64,000 nucleotides of DNA. It comes from Coprobacillus cateniformis. GTDB lineage: Bacteria > Bacillota_I > Bacilli_A > Erysipelotrichales > Coprobacillaceae. Of this stretch, positions 17,302 to 24,444 are shown in pieces; the stretch's first letter is position 1, and every line of letters starts with the position of its first letter. The notes beneath the pieces were generated by a model. The model was not told the DNA's origin, did no database searches, and saw nothing but the letters and a program-made list of their open reading frames with translations. A program made the position numbers and the translations under genes. Location: assembly GCF_009767585.1 (NCBI RefSeq), contig NZ_WSNW01000001.1, forward strand, positions 2,499,941-2,563,940. The letters are read 5' to 3'.

Positions 17302-17862
17302 ATGAAAAGAATAGTGATTGGAATAAGTGGGGCAAGTGGGATGCCACTGGCTATTCATTTATTGAAAATGTTACAGGTAACTCAAGATGTTGAAACACAC
17401 TTAGTGTTGAGTAGAGGGGCCGAAATGACCATTCTACAAGAAACTGGTATGAGAATTGAAGATGTGAAATCATTAGCTGATTGCGTTTATGATAATGATA
17501 ATATTGGAGCAAGTATTGCAAGTGGAACCTTTCATACAGATGGTATGATTGTTGTTCCATGCTCCATGAAGACTGTTGCAGGTATTGCACAGGGCTATTC
17601 GGATAACCTATTATTGCGAGCGTGTGATGTCATGATTAAAGAACAAAGAAAACTTATTTTAGTGACAAGGGAATCTCCTCTATCATCAATTCATTTGGCT
17701 AATTTGTTGAGTTTATCTCAATTACATCATGTGATGATTATGCCACCCATGCTAACATATTATAACTTGCCTCAAACCATTGAAGATATGGAAAGACATA
17801 TGATTGGGAAGATGCTTTCTCAATTCGATATTGAAGTTCCCTGCTTTAAACGCTGGCAATAA
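17302..17862 (+). CDS. ubiX: UbiX family flavin prenyltransferase
   Basis: The 186-residue protein is a normal-length UbiX, which attaches a dimethylallyl group to FMN to make the prenylated cofactor used by UbiD. Visible motifs are GISGASGMPLAIHLL (nucleotide-binding start), DNIGASIASGTF, VVPCSMKTVAGIAQGYSDN and LVTRESPLSSIHLANLL. The ATG follows the DUF554 stop by one base with no strong ribosome site, so translation is coupled. It ends convergent to lysR with a shared terminator. Confidence 0.93.
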   Translation: MKRIVIGISGASGMPLAIHLLKMLQVTQDVETHLVLSRGAEMTILQETGMRIEDVKSLADCVYDNDNIGASIASGTFHTDGMIVVPCSMKTVAGIAQGYSDNLLLRACDVMIKEQRKLILVTRESPLSSIHLANLLSLSQLHHVMIMPPMLTYYNLPQTIEDMERHMIGKMLSQFDIEVPCFKRWQ

Positions 17863-17884
17863 AAAGCAGTCTAGTGGCTGCTTT
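17863..17884. terminator. Bidirectional terminator between ubiX and lysR
   Basis: AAAGCAG and CTGCTTT form a stem with an 8-base loop directly after the ubiX stop. The 3' arm and flanking bases extend into the convergent lysR 3' end. Confidence 0.6.
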
Positions 17885-18764
17885 CTTGATACTTTATTGG
17901 TTGTAAAGTGTGAACAAACTCTTGAATGGCTTCTTTGTGCTTTGAATTGAAAGAATAATAAAGTTTAATATCACCATGAATATTTTCAATAAAAGGGAGA
18001 ATGTGAACTTGATTAAGATGGAAAATATGTAATGATTTTTTCATGAGCAATGCAATCCCATTATTTTCACTAGCTGCACTTAGAATTGTTTCAATTCGAC
18101 CATGTCTATGAATAATGGGATTGAATCCAGCTTGCTGACATGCCTTGATAGCAAGATTACAAATAGTTGTGTATTGAGGGGGGAGAAGCAGTTTTTCATC
18201 CTTTAATTGGTTTATAGATAATTGCTGAAGATGGGAAAATGGATGTTGTTTAGAAATGGCTGCGACTAAACTGTCTTCATAGAGTAAAATTTGCTGAAAA
18301 GCATGGAGTTCTTCATAATCACCTCTTAAAATATAAATATCATAATCGTGATAATCTAATTTATGATGTAAATCTCGTTCTTCAACTTCATCTATAATCA
18401 AATGAATATGAGGATGATTTTTAGAGAAATCATTTAATTTATGTGCCAAATCGTAATGTGAAAAGATTGGCAGCATGGCAATTTTAATAGTATTATGATT
18501 TTCTTCTTTGATTGTTTGTAAATGATCTAACATTTTTTCATAATCTTTGAGAATCAGTTTTGCATCTTTTAATAACTGTTGTCCATCATGTGTAAGAGTG
18601 ATTTGGCGATGGCTGCGATCAAAAAGGAAAATTCCCAATTCTTGTTCTAACTTAGCAATTTGTTTTGACAAAGCAGATTGAGTGATATTCATTTCTAAAG
18701 CAGCTAATGAGAAAGTTTTATGAACACTCACTGCATAAAAGTATTGTAATTGTTCAATTGTCAT
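17871..18764 (-). CDS. LysR family regulator of the UbiD system
   Basis: This 297-residue protein has the LysR winged helix (FYAVSVHKTFSLAALEMNIT then QSALSKQIAKLEQELG, residues 8-45) and a periplasmic-binding-protein-like effector domain. A GTG three codons earlier exists, but AGGTGA sits five bases before the ATG at 18764, so that was chosen. It is convergent with ubiX and divergent from the LpdD-like gene. The palindrome in its own promoter gap is repeated before ubiD, so it very likely controls both units, presumably sensing the aromatic acid. Confidence 0.9.
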   Translation of the reverse strand: MTIEQLQYFYAVSVHKTFSLAALEMNITQSALSKQIAKLEQELGIFLFDRSHRQITLTHDGQQLLKDAKLILKDYEKMLDHLQTIKEENHNTIKIAMLPIFSHYDLAHKLNDFSKNHPHIHLIIDEVEERDLHHKLDYHDYDIYILRGDYEELHAFQQILLYEDSLVAAISKQHPFSHLQQLSINQLKDEKLLLPPQYTTICNLAIKACQQAGFNPIIHRHGRIETILSAASENNGIALLMKKSLHIFHLNQVHILPFIENIHGDIKLYYSFNSKHKEAIQEFVHTLQPIKYQESSH

Positions 18765-18774
18765 TGTAGTCACC

Positions 18775-18791
18775 TATTCTTTATTGGAATA
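18775..18791. promoter_or_regulatory. LysR-type operator between lysR and the LpdD-like gene
   Basis: TATTC-N7-GAATA (on the minus strand TATTCCA-ATAA-AGAATA) matches the ubiD-operon palindrome in both arms and spacing. It sits in the divergent gap, just upstream of the lysR ribosome binding site. Confidence 0.65.
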
Positions 18792-18841
18792 TTTTATCAT
18801 AATTTTTAAAGAAAGGAAAAGGAAAGATGAGAGGGATATGT

Positions 18842-19147
18842 ATGAAACGCACAATTGAATGGATGGGCAAAGATTTAGTTATTCATATCTACAATGAAAA
18901 TGGCCATATAGGCAGTGTTGTCACTGGAGAACCTTATATAAAAGAGAATGAAACACATGTGACTTTTAATACATGGAATCAGCTTGGACATAAGGATGAT
19001 ATTGTTGCAACAATGTATGTGAAAGCTGCAGTCATGAAATATCATTGTGTTGTCAGTTGTATTTGTGGAATTCATTTAGATCATATAACACCTTTAGAAA
19101 TGCAAGCTATATTCAATTGGGTTAAAGAAGATATAAAGACTCTATAA
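18842..19147 (+). CDS. lpdD: LpdD-like prenylated-flavin chaperone
   Basis: The protein of about 101 residues resembles LpdD/UbiD-subunit-D proteins: HIGSVVTGEPY near the N-terminus, GHKDDIVATMYVKAAVMKY in the middle and the diagnostic CICGIHLDHIT near the end. LpdD-type proteins accompany UbiD/UbiX decarboxylases and are proposed to handle the prenylated flavin. The ATG at 18842 follows GAGGG; an in-frame ATG at 18827 would add five residues. It is transcribed divergently from lysR rather than inside the ubiD operon, so the system is split over two promoters. Confidence 0.78.
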   Translation: MKRTIEWMGKDLVIHIYNENGHIGSVVTGEPYIKENETHVTFNTWNQLGHKDDIVATMYVKAAVMKYHCVVSCICGIHLDHITPLEMQAIFNWVKEDIKTL

Positions 19148-19185
19148 TAATCACTATTCTATAACAAGATAGTGATTATTTTTTT
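19146..19185 (+). terminator. Terminator of the LpdD-like gene
   Basis: A perfect 12-bp stem, AATAATCACTAT / ATAGTGATTATT, with an 11-base loop is followed by TTTTT. It begins at the stop codon. Confidence 0.9.
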
Positions 19186-19274
19186 ACTCTCAAAAAGGAG
19201 TGCTTATATAATATAGTAATGATATAATGTATTTATATTTGAAAGTTATAAAAATTTAAACTTGGAGGATTGTT

Positions 19275-19622
19275 ATGAAAAAATGGTATGATGAGGAATA
19301 TGAATGGGAGATTGAGGTCATTGGGTTCCTTCGTAGTGACCATACAGAGCGATATTGTCGTAATGGTGAAGAGATAGGTGATAAATATACATGTACATAT
19401 GGCTGTCCAGTTAATCAGGATGGACAAGGCATTTGTTCTAAAGTCATGACAGTGATGTTTCCAATTATGGAAGCAGTCAGAAGTGGTGGTGATTTAAAAA
19501 ATATTGGTGGAGATAGTCATTATAGCAAAGATATTGTTTGTCCAGATGGTTGTGTTATGTTTAGAATGACAGCTAAGAAACTTGATAATGAAAATTTTTA
19601 TAAGGGAAAATTTTTTGAATGA
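19275..19622 (+). CDS. TIGR04076 family protein
   Basis: This 115-residue protein has conserved cysteines: YTCTYGCPVNQDGQGICSKV, then GGDLKNIGGD and KDIVCPDGCVMFRM. The order G-x-C-x-K, a GG dipeptide and a late C-P/T-D-G-x-V-x-F block fits the TIGR04076 family, which has no assigned function. TTGGAGG precedes the ATG. It is the first of a run of small codirectional accessory genes. Confidence 0.6.
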   Translation: MKKWYDEEYEWEIEVIGFLRSDHTERYCRNGEEIGDKYTCTYGCPVNQDGQGICSKVMTVMFPIMEAVRSGGDLKNIGGDSHYSKDIVCPDGCVMFRMTAKKLDNENFYKGKFFE

Positions 19623-19676
19623 GTTCAATGAAATTTAATTATGTCAAAAAATTTTTAGTAAAGGAGAGATAAATAT

Positions 19677-20138
19677 ATGAAAGATTTTTTTAGTGCACTT
19701 GTCAGTCAAGAAAAAAATAGAGTTATACCTGAAGAGTTTAATTATTTTGGAAAACTTATTGGGAGTTGGCAAATTGATTATGTTGAAAGTCATCATTCTC
19801 GTGTCATAAAAGGTGAATGGCATTTTTCATGGGTTCTTGAAGGCATGGCAATTCAGGATGTCATTATCTTACCTGATTATGAATATGGAACATCACTTCG
19901 GATCTACAATCCTGATACGTATGCATGGGATGTTGCTTACGGTTATACTGGAAAAATTATACGTCTTGAAGCAAGAAAACAAGATGACATGATAGTTCTT
20001 ACATACATTGATGATGAAACAAGAAAATGGATTTTTACAAGGATTGAGGATAATCAATTTCATTGGCAGAACATCACTATAAAAGATGATGGTGACTGGT
20101 ATGTCAATGCAGATATATTTGCAAAACGTATCTTATAG
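19677..20138 (+). CDS. DUF1579-like beta-barrel protein
   Basis: The 153-residue protein has alternating strands: FGKLIGSWQIDYVESHH, VIKGEWHFSWVLEGMAIQDV, GTSLRIYNPDTYAWDVAYGY, then RKWIFTRIEDNQFHWQNI. This lGxW ... GEWxFxWxLdGxAixDV ... GTsxRxY pattern is that of DUF1579-type and nitrobindin/FABP-like barrels, which bind small hydrophobic ligands or heme. No conserved metal ligand is obvious. AAGGAGAG precedes the ATG. Confidence 0.55.
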   Translation: MKDFFSALVSQEKNRVIPEEFNYFGKLIGSWQIDYVESHHSRVIKGEWHFSWVLEGMAIQDVIILPDYEYGTSLRIYNPDTYAWDVAYGYTGKIIRLEARKQDDMIVLTYIDDETRKWIFTRIEDNQFHWQNITIKDDGDWYVNADIFAKRIL

Positions 20139-20208
20139 GCATGGTCTATGAGAAAATAAAATGAGAGTTTATAGAAGAAATGTTACATTTTGCAGAGGAG
20201 GTCAATAT

Positions 20209-20613
20209 ATGGGTGCATGGGATTATGGTGTGTTTGATGATGATACGGCTTATGATGCTTTAGATGATTTAAAAGAGTCAGCAAATATTGTGATTGATAT
20301 GGAAAAATATTTTAACGAGGTCATAAAGACAGATTATGTCGATTATGATAAAGGACATTATGCATTAGTATCAGCTGCGGTTATAGATAGTGTCATAAAT
20401 GGGACATCGTATAGATGTGATGATAGTTATAGTGAATGGATAGAGACATTAAATGAATTTGATTTGACTCCACTCAAACAAAAGGCTATACAAGCTATTG
20501 ATAGTGTTCTTTCTCATCATTCTGAATTGAATGAATTATGGGCAGAAAATGAAGAATTGTATACTTCATGGCGAAATGATAAACTTGGAATACAGAAAAG
20601 ACTTATAAAATAG
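20209..20613 (+). CDS. DUF4259 domain-containing protein
   Basis: The 134-residue protein begins MGAWDYGVFDDDTAYDAL, the hallmark of DUF4259 (also known from some toxin-immunity gene neighbourhoods). It continues with an acidic helical body and W-x-E-N-x-E-L-Y near the end. GAGGAGG lies eight bases before the ATG at 20209; the frame is open 16 codons further but without family sequence. No biochemical function is established. Confidence 0.8.
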   Translation: MGAWDYGVFDDDTAYDALDDLKESANIVIDMEKYFNEVIKTDYVDYDKGHYALVSAAVIDSVINGTSYRCDDSYSEWIETLNEFDLTPLKQKAIQAIDSVLSHHSELNELWAENEELYTSWRNDKLGIQKRLIK

Positions 20614-20874
20614 GTGTATGTAACAAACAGTTGTTTAGAATTTGTAAAGGACAATGACTATGATTTTAGTGATAGAATGTATGATTGCTTGTATTGCCAA
20701 CACGATAAAAAAAACCAGTGAAATATATTATGTCCTATTCTCTAGAAATCAGAAAGACAACTATATTAAAGTCAAGTAGTAAATTGTGAAAAAGTATGAA
20801 ATATAAAATACTTGAAAATATAGTATTCGATCTTTGAAATTGTGAATGTAAATATGTTGAAAAGAACTATAGTT
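20614..20874. other. Intergenic stretch downstream of the IS110 transposase
   Basis: No gene is recognisable here on either strand. It holds only short A/T-rich inverted repeats such as AATACT/AGTATT near 20810-20835. The right end of the IS110 element must lie somewhere in or next to this stretch, but IS110 elements lack clear terminal repeats, so I cannot place it. Confidence 0.4.
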
Positions 20875-20901
20875 AAAAATAGCACATTTCAATAAAATGT
20901 G
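20875..20901 (-). terminator. Terminator of the IS110 transposase gene
   Basis: The arms CACATTT and AAATGTG (5-base loop) are followed on the minus strand by CTATTTTT, 19 bases after the transposase stop. Confidence 0.6.
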
Positions 20902-20919
20902 GTTTGTTAAAAGTTTTGA

Positions 20920-22080
20920 CTATTTGAGTGAATTTATATCGAAAGATAGATTGTTTGTTTCGAGATGATAAATAATCCTCAAAAGTTTTCTTACACAATG
21001 ACCTAAAGCACAGAGGTGCCCTTTACCTTGATTTCGTTTTAAATGATAGTAATTATTGAATGCAGGGTTATGACGAATTACAGGAATAATGACTCTATAA
21101 AGTGTTGTTCTTAGATATTTGGAACCTTTCTTGGTTATGGCTGTTTTATCAGCTGAAAATTTGCCAGATTCACTTATATAAGGATTTACACCTGCAAATT
21201 TAATTACTTTTCCTGCATTTGAGTATTTACTTATATCACCAAGTTCAGCTAAAATAGAAGTACCAGTAATAATTGATATTCCTGGTATTGATGTGATAGA
21301 AGAAGCTTGTGTGATGGCGAGTTCTTCTATTTTTTTATCTAATTCTTCAATTTGAGAGTTGATTAAATCAATACTGGAAATAACCGATTGAATGATAAAA
21401 GAAATAGAAACATCATGAATGCCAACAGAATTAGAAGCTAATTCTTTTAATTCTTCCGCACTAAAGGAGTTACAATATTTAAAACATTTTCTTAAAGAAC
21501 GAATGTCTGTATGAGCAATTGTATAAGCGTCACTATATTTTCTTAAAATGTTTAAATAAGTAATGGTGTATTCGTTATTAAATAATGTATTAAATTCAGG
21601 AAAAACAATGTCAATATGTCGTTGAAGAACATTCTTTTTACGATTCATTTCAAGGGTTAGTTGTGTACGATAGCGAGTTAATTCTTTCGCTTCCTTTAAT
21701 TTCTCATCTTGAATAGAGATGATACGATAGTAGGCTTTGTCTAAAAGCGCTTTCGTAATTAATAGGGCATCTTCTTTATCACTTTTAACGGATTTTAAAG
21801 AAGCTTTTCTAAGGCTTTTAGTAGTAATAGGGTTAATAAGAGCTACTTTATAGCCTTCAGCCAATAAACTACTTTCAATGGCGAAGTTATAGTGCCCTGT
21901 ATCTTCCATACCGATTAAGAGTTCGTTTTTTGAATATTTATTAAGTTCCGTATAGAGTTTTTTAAAACCTTCTTTATTGTTTTTGAAGAAAAAAGGATCA
22001 CATAAAGATTCGCCAGTAGAAGCCTCCATGATAAAAGCAGCGTGTTCATATTTGGCGATGTCAATGCCAACAAGTTTCAT
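20920..22080 (-). CDS. IS110 family transposase
   Basis: The 386-residue protein has the N-terminal RuvC-like DEDD domain (MKLVGIDIAKYEHAAFIME; GMEDTGHYN; KSVKSDKEDALLI) and the C-terminal Transposase_20 domain (ITSIPGISIITGTSILAELGDIS; KFAGVNPYISESGKF; GSKYLRTTLY). All DEDD acidic positions appear present, so it looks functional. AAAGGA precedes the ATG at 22080; a longer frame to 22131 lacks a ribosome site. It belongs to the IS110 rather than the IS1111 layout because the long non-coding end lies upstream of the gene. Confidence 0.93.
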   Translation of the reverse strand: MKLVGIDIAKYEHAAFIMEASTGESLCDPFFFKNNKEGFKKLYTELNKYSKNELLIGMEDTGHYNFAIESSLLAEGYKVALINPITTKSLRKASLKSVKSDKEDALLITKALLDKAYYRIISIQDEKLKEAKELTRYRTQLTLEMNRKKNVLQRHIDIVFPEFNTLFNNEYTITYLNILRKYSDAYTIAHTDIRSLRKCFKYCNSFSAEELKELASNSVGIHDVSISFIIQSVISSIDLINSQIEELDKKIEELAITQASSITSIPGISIITGTSILAELGDISKYSNAGKVIKFAGVNPYISESGKFSADKTAITKKGSKYLRTTLYRVIIPVIRHNPAFNNYYHLKRNQGKGHLCALGHCVRKLLRIIYHLETNNLSFDINSLK

Positions 22081-22327
22081 AATTATCAATTCCTTTCTTA
22101 CGATAGTTTGTGATTGTGAAATTGAATCCACTTCAAAGGTATCAAAAACCTGGTGTGTTTAGAATTCAAAAGACTCATACAACTAATAATAAATGCGATA
22201 CGAAGAAGTGGTAAGATTCTTTCTAGAAAGTCAGAGCAATAGAGAGTAAGATACAAATCCACATTCACAATTACAAATTTTATCACAACCTGAAGTGATA
22301 CCAAAAGATTCAGGTAGAAAGGAGAAT
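22081..22327 (-). other. Non-coding left end of IS110, candidate bridge-RNA region
   Basis: About 245 bases without a coding frame lie upstream of the transposase. In the IS110 group the non-coding end upstream of the recombinase gene encodes the bridge RNA that pairs with target and donor DNA (established for IS621). It contains a perfect stem ACCTGAA/TTCAGGT with a 14-base loop at 22288-22315. Assignment of a bridge RNA here is by position and one visible stem only. Confidence 0.45.
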
Positions 22328-22375
22328 TGGTATATTAGATTTATTACTCTTTGTATGAGTAACTTCAATATACCA
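22328..22375. repeat. Two-tier perfect stem-loop at the IS110 flank
   Basis: The outer arms TGGTATATT and AATATACCA (9 bp) enclose the inner arms TTACTC and GAGTAA (6 bp). It separates the IS110 non-coding end from the truncated membrane-protein frame and could be the element's end, its target structure, or an old terminator. Confidence 0.55.
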
Positions 22376-22667
22376 GAGAGTTGAGTCTTTGGCAGCAATC
22401 GCCTATTTTTCAGGAACTAAAATCTTTTCAATGCAAGTTTTACATGTGTTTATATTATTCATTGTTGTTAATCTCTTTGATGTCATTGTGTTTGATTTTG
22501 GCGTGTTCTGTTATAGTAAAAAATTAAGAATTGCTGGAACTGCAGATATGGATAAAGAATACGAAAATTATTTATTCCATGTCAAAGGAGACATAAAGGG
22601 AATTATGTTAGGAAATGTGATTTCTCTTTTATCTGTATGCATTATTTACATAGTATCTATTATATAA
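22359..22667 (+). pseudogene. C-terminal remnant of a small membrane protein
   Basis: The frame is open from 22359 with no start codon behind a ribosome site; the first candidate is a TTG at 22389. It encodes two hydrophobic helices, a cytosolic stretch FCYSKKLRIAGTADMDKEYEN and a final helix. Full-length relatives in this type of genome are larger and carry further N-terminal helices (family knowledge, not checked). The loss coincides with the IS110 flank, so it is best read as a 3' fragment left by insertion or rearrangement. Confidence 0.6.
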
Positions 22668-22684
22668 ATACCCAATTCAAAGCA

Positions 22685-22715
22685 TTGATGTAAAAAGTAA
22701 TAAAATTAGATTTTG
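22685..22715 (+). repeat. Accessory-gene leader module, copy 1
   Basis: This 31-base segment matches the segment at 23966-23996 at about 26 of 31 positions. Both share the core ATAAAATTAGA and each precedes a different accessory gene. Confidence 0.5.
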
Positions 22716-22746
22716 CATTAGAATATTTATAGGAGGAATAAATTTG

Positions 22747-23265
22747 ATGAAAGATTTATTAAGAAGCGAAGAATACGATTTTGTTAATGCTAATGACAAG
22801 CGGTTTATAGTGGCTTTTGATTCTGAAATGTTAAAGTTGGGTTATACTTGTAACCAAACAATAGGAGAGGGATATTGTTGGGGAAGGAAAATGATTATTT
22901 ACACGAAAGCAGGCGTGAAAAGCAAGAAATCATATGCTCGAATTTATTTACGTGATAGTGATCTGATTCTCCGTATGTATTTCAGCAATGTAGATAAACA
23001 TAAGCAGGTAATTGAACAAGCACCAGACTATATTCAGCATGCATTCACTGATGATTATGGAGCTTGTAAGCATTGCCATAATATGAAAGAGGATGGGACA
23101 TGCAATCATAGAAAAAGCTATACGATTCACAATCGACAGTATGAATTTTGCGATGGTTTTGCATTTTGGTTCTTTTCTCCTGACCTTGCAAGATTACCAG
23201 ATTACATCAAGTTGTTTCTAGACTTTTATCCAGATAAAAAGCGAAAAGTAAAAGTTATGTCATAA
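22747..23265 (+). CDS. Hypothetical protein with Cys/His cluster
   Basis: The soluble protein of about 172 residues has basic and acidic alternation (SEEYDFVNANDKRFIVAFDS; YARIYLRDSDLILRMYF). A compact cluster of potential metal ligands, CKHCHNMKEDGTCNHRK, is followed by FCDGFAFWFFSP and LPDYIKLFLDFYP. The C-x2-C...C-x-H spacing suggests a zinc-binding insertion. I do not recognise the family. AGGAGG lies ten bases before the ATG. It is preceded by a leader module shared with other genes in this region. Confidence 0.7.
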   Translation: MKDLLRSEEYDFVNANDKRFIVAFDSEMLKLGYTCNQTIGEGYCWGRKMIIYTKAGVKSKKSYARIYLRDSDLILRMYFSNVDKHKQVIEQAPDYIQHAFTDDYGACKHCHNMKEDGTCNHRKSYTIHNRQYEFCDGFAFWFFSPDLARLPDYIKLFLDFYPDKKRKVKVMS

Positions 23266-23286
23266 TGGACTCAGGGGGGATTGAAT

Positions 23287-23943
23287 ATGAATAAGGAATG
23301 GTCTGAACTTAATAAAATAATGCAGGCTCAAATAAAAAAGAAAGATACTTATAAGATGGGTATTGATACTTTACTTAGTTTACGGAGTCAGTTAATGCAA
23401 ACTTTAGTATCTTTCAAAGAGGAGTTATGCAGAGAAGATTTTAATGCAATTCCCTTCATAAACGCTGATGGTTATCATAGTAAGACAATCGCTTATTCTA
23501 TTTGGCATATTTTTCGCATTGAAGATATAGTTATGCATACAGTGATAGATGAAGATGAACAAGTATTTTTTGCTGGCAATTATCAAGAGCGTATCAATTC
23601 ACCCATCATTACAACAGGAAATGAACTTATTAAACAGCAGATTGCAGACTTTTCAAAACAGCTTAATCTGGAAGAATTATATTCATATATTTTTGAAGTA
23701 CGGGAAAGCACTGAAAAAATGCTTGAACAGTTATCTTATGATGAACTGAAAAGAAAAATACCAGAAGAAAGAAAAGGATATTTAGAATCGTTGAATGTAG
23801 TCAAAGACACTGAACAAGCCATTTGGCTGATTGATTATTGGTGTAATAAAGATATTCGTGGACTCATTCAAATGCCGTTTTCAAGACATTGGATTATGCA
23901 CACAGAAGCTTGTTTGCGTATTAAGAACAAGATACATTCATAA
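23287..23943 (+). CDS. DinB-superfamily protein
   Basis: This 219-residue, mostly helical protein matches DinB/YfiT-like metal-dependent proteins. It has the histidine-bearing helix KTIAYSIWHIFRIEDIVMHT (residues about 68-87) and the late FSRHWIMHTEACLRIK, supplying the His positions of a divalent-metal triad. Members act as thiol transferases or have unknown roles. GGGGGGA precedes the ATG at 23287. Confidence 0.7.
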   Translation: MNKEWSELNKIMQAQIKKKDTYKMGIDTLLSLRSQLMQTLVSFKEELCREDFNAIPFINADGYHSKTIAYSIWHIFRIEDIVMHTVIDEDEQVFFAGNYQERINSPIITTGNELIKQQIADFSKQLNLEELYSYIFEVRESTEKMLEQLSYDELKRKIPEERKGYLESLNVVKDTEQAIWLIDYWCNKDIRGLIQMPFSRHWIMHTEACLRIKNKIHS

Positions 23944-23965
23944 GCAAAAACCCTAGTTTATAGGA

Positions 23966-23996
23966 TTGGTGTAAAGAGTCATAAAATTAGAATTTA
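23966..23996 (+). repeat. Accessory-gene leader module, copy 2
   Basis: This copy contains the core ATAAAATTAGAATTT and lies directly before AAAAGGAG, the ribosome site of the next gene. It is similar to copy 1 over 31 bases. Confidence 0.5.
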
Positions 23997-24011
23997 AAAA
24001 GGAGTTTGATT

Positions 24012-24395
24012 ATGGATAAAAGTAGTTTCAGGTTTAATGCAAGCCCGTATGGTAGCGGTGAATATATCGCAGAAGTTGATGGATTGAAAATAGAGATTTC
24101 AGAAAAGTATTTTTCAGATGAAAAAGTAGCATTTGCTGAAAAGCTAATAGCAAGCTATCCTACAAAGGTACCTGCCTTGGCTAAGTTTTGTATGGAATCC
24201 GAGTGCTTTAAAGCATGTTACCCTGATGAAACCATGGATACGATTATGGAAAAACTTCATCTTCCAGATATGAGAATTGATAATATTGGAGGTATTTTAA
24301 CTTATTACAATCACGAACTGGATGAGGAACATATAATTGAGGTTGAATTTTCCGGTTTAATGAATAGTTTTTTCTCTGTTGGAATTGATGGCTGA
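24012..24395 (+). CDS. Hypothetical protein
   Basis: The 127-residue acidic soluble protein has predicted strands SFRFNASPYGSGEYIAEVDG and DNIGGILTYYNHEL, a helical middle with cysteines (CMESECFKACYPDE) and a C-terminal strand IIEVEFSGLMNSFFSVGIDG. The overall outline resembles immunity-like DUF6985/DUF2262-type proteins, but I cannot assign a family. AAAAGGAG lies eight bases before the ATG at 24012. No membrane helix or catalytic motif is visible. Confidence 0.6.
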   Translation: MDKSSFRFNASPYGSGEYIAEVDGLKIEISEKYFSDEKVAFAEKLIASYPTKVPALAKFCMESECFKACYPDETMDTIMEKLHLPDMRIDNIGGILTYYNHELDEEHIIEVEFSGLMNSFFSVGIDG

Positions 24396-24414
24396 GTATC
24401 AGTTTGTTAAACTG

Positions 24415-24434
24415 GAAAATTAGAATTTGAAAGG
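24415..24434 (+). repeat. Accessory-gene leader module, copy 3
   Basis: A shorter copy of the module reads GGAAAATTAGAATTTGAAAG and runs into the ribosome binding site of the DNA-repair gene. Confidence 0.45.
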
Positions 24435-24444
24435 GAATATCAAT

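Larger units (their letters stand above)
20880..22327 (-). mobile_element. IS110-family insertion sequence (ends approximate)
   Basis: A complete-looking IS110 transposase is flanked by long non-coding ends and lies next to a gene that has lost its 5' part. IS110 elements have no or tiny terminal repeats and move as circles, so boundaries cannot be read directly. The limits given are those of the noncoding DNA most plausibly belonging to the element. Confidence 0.6.
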
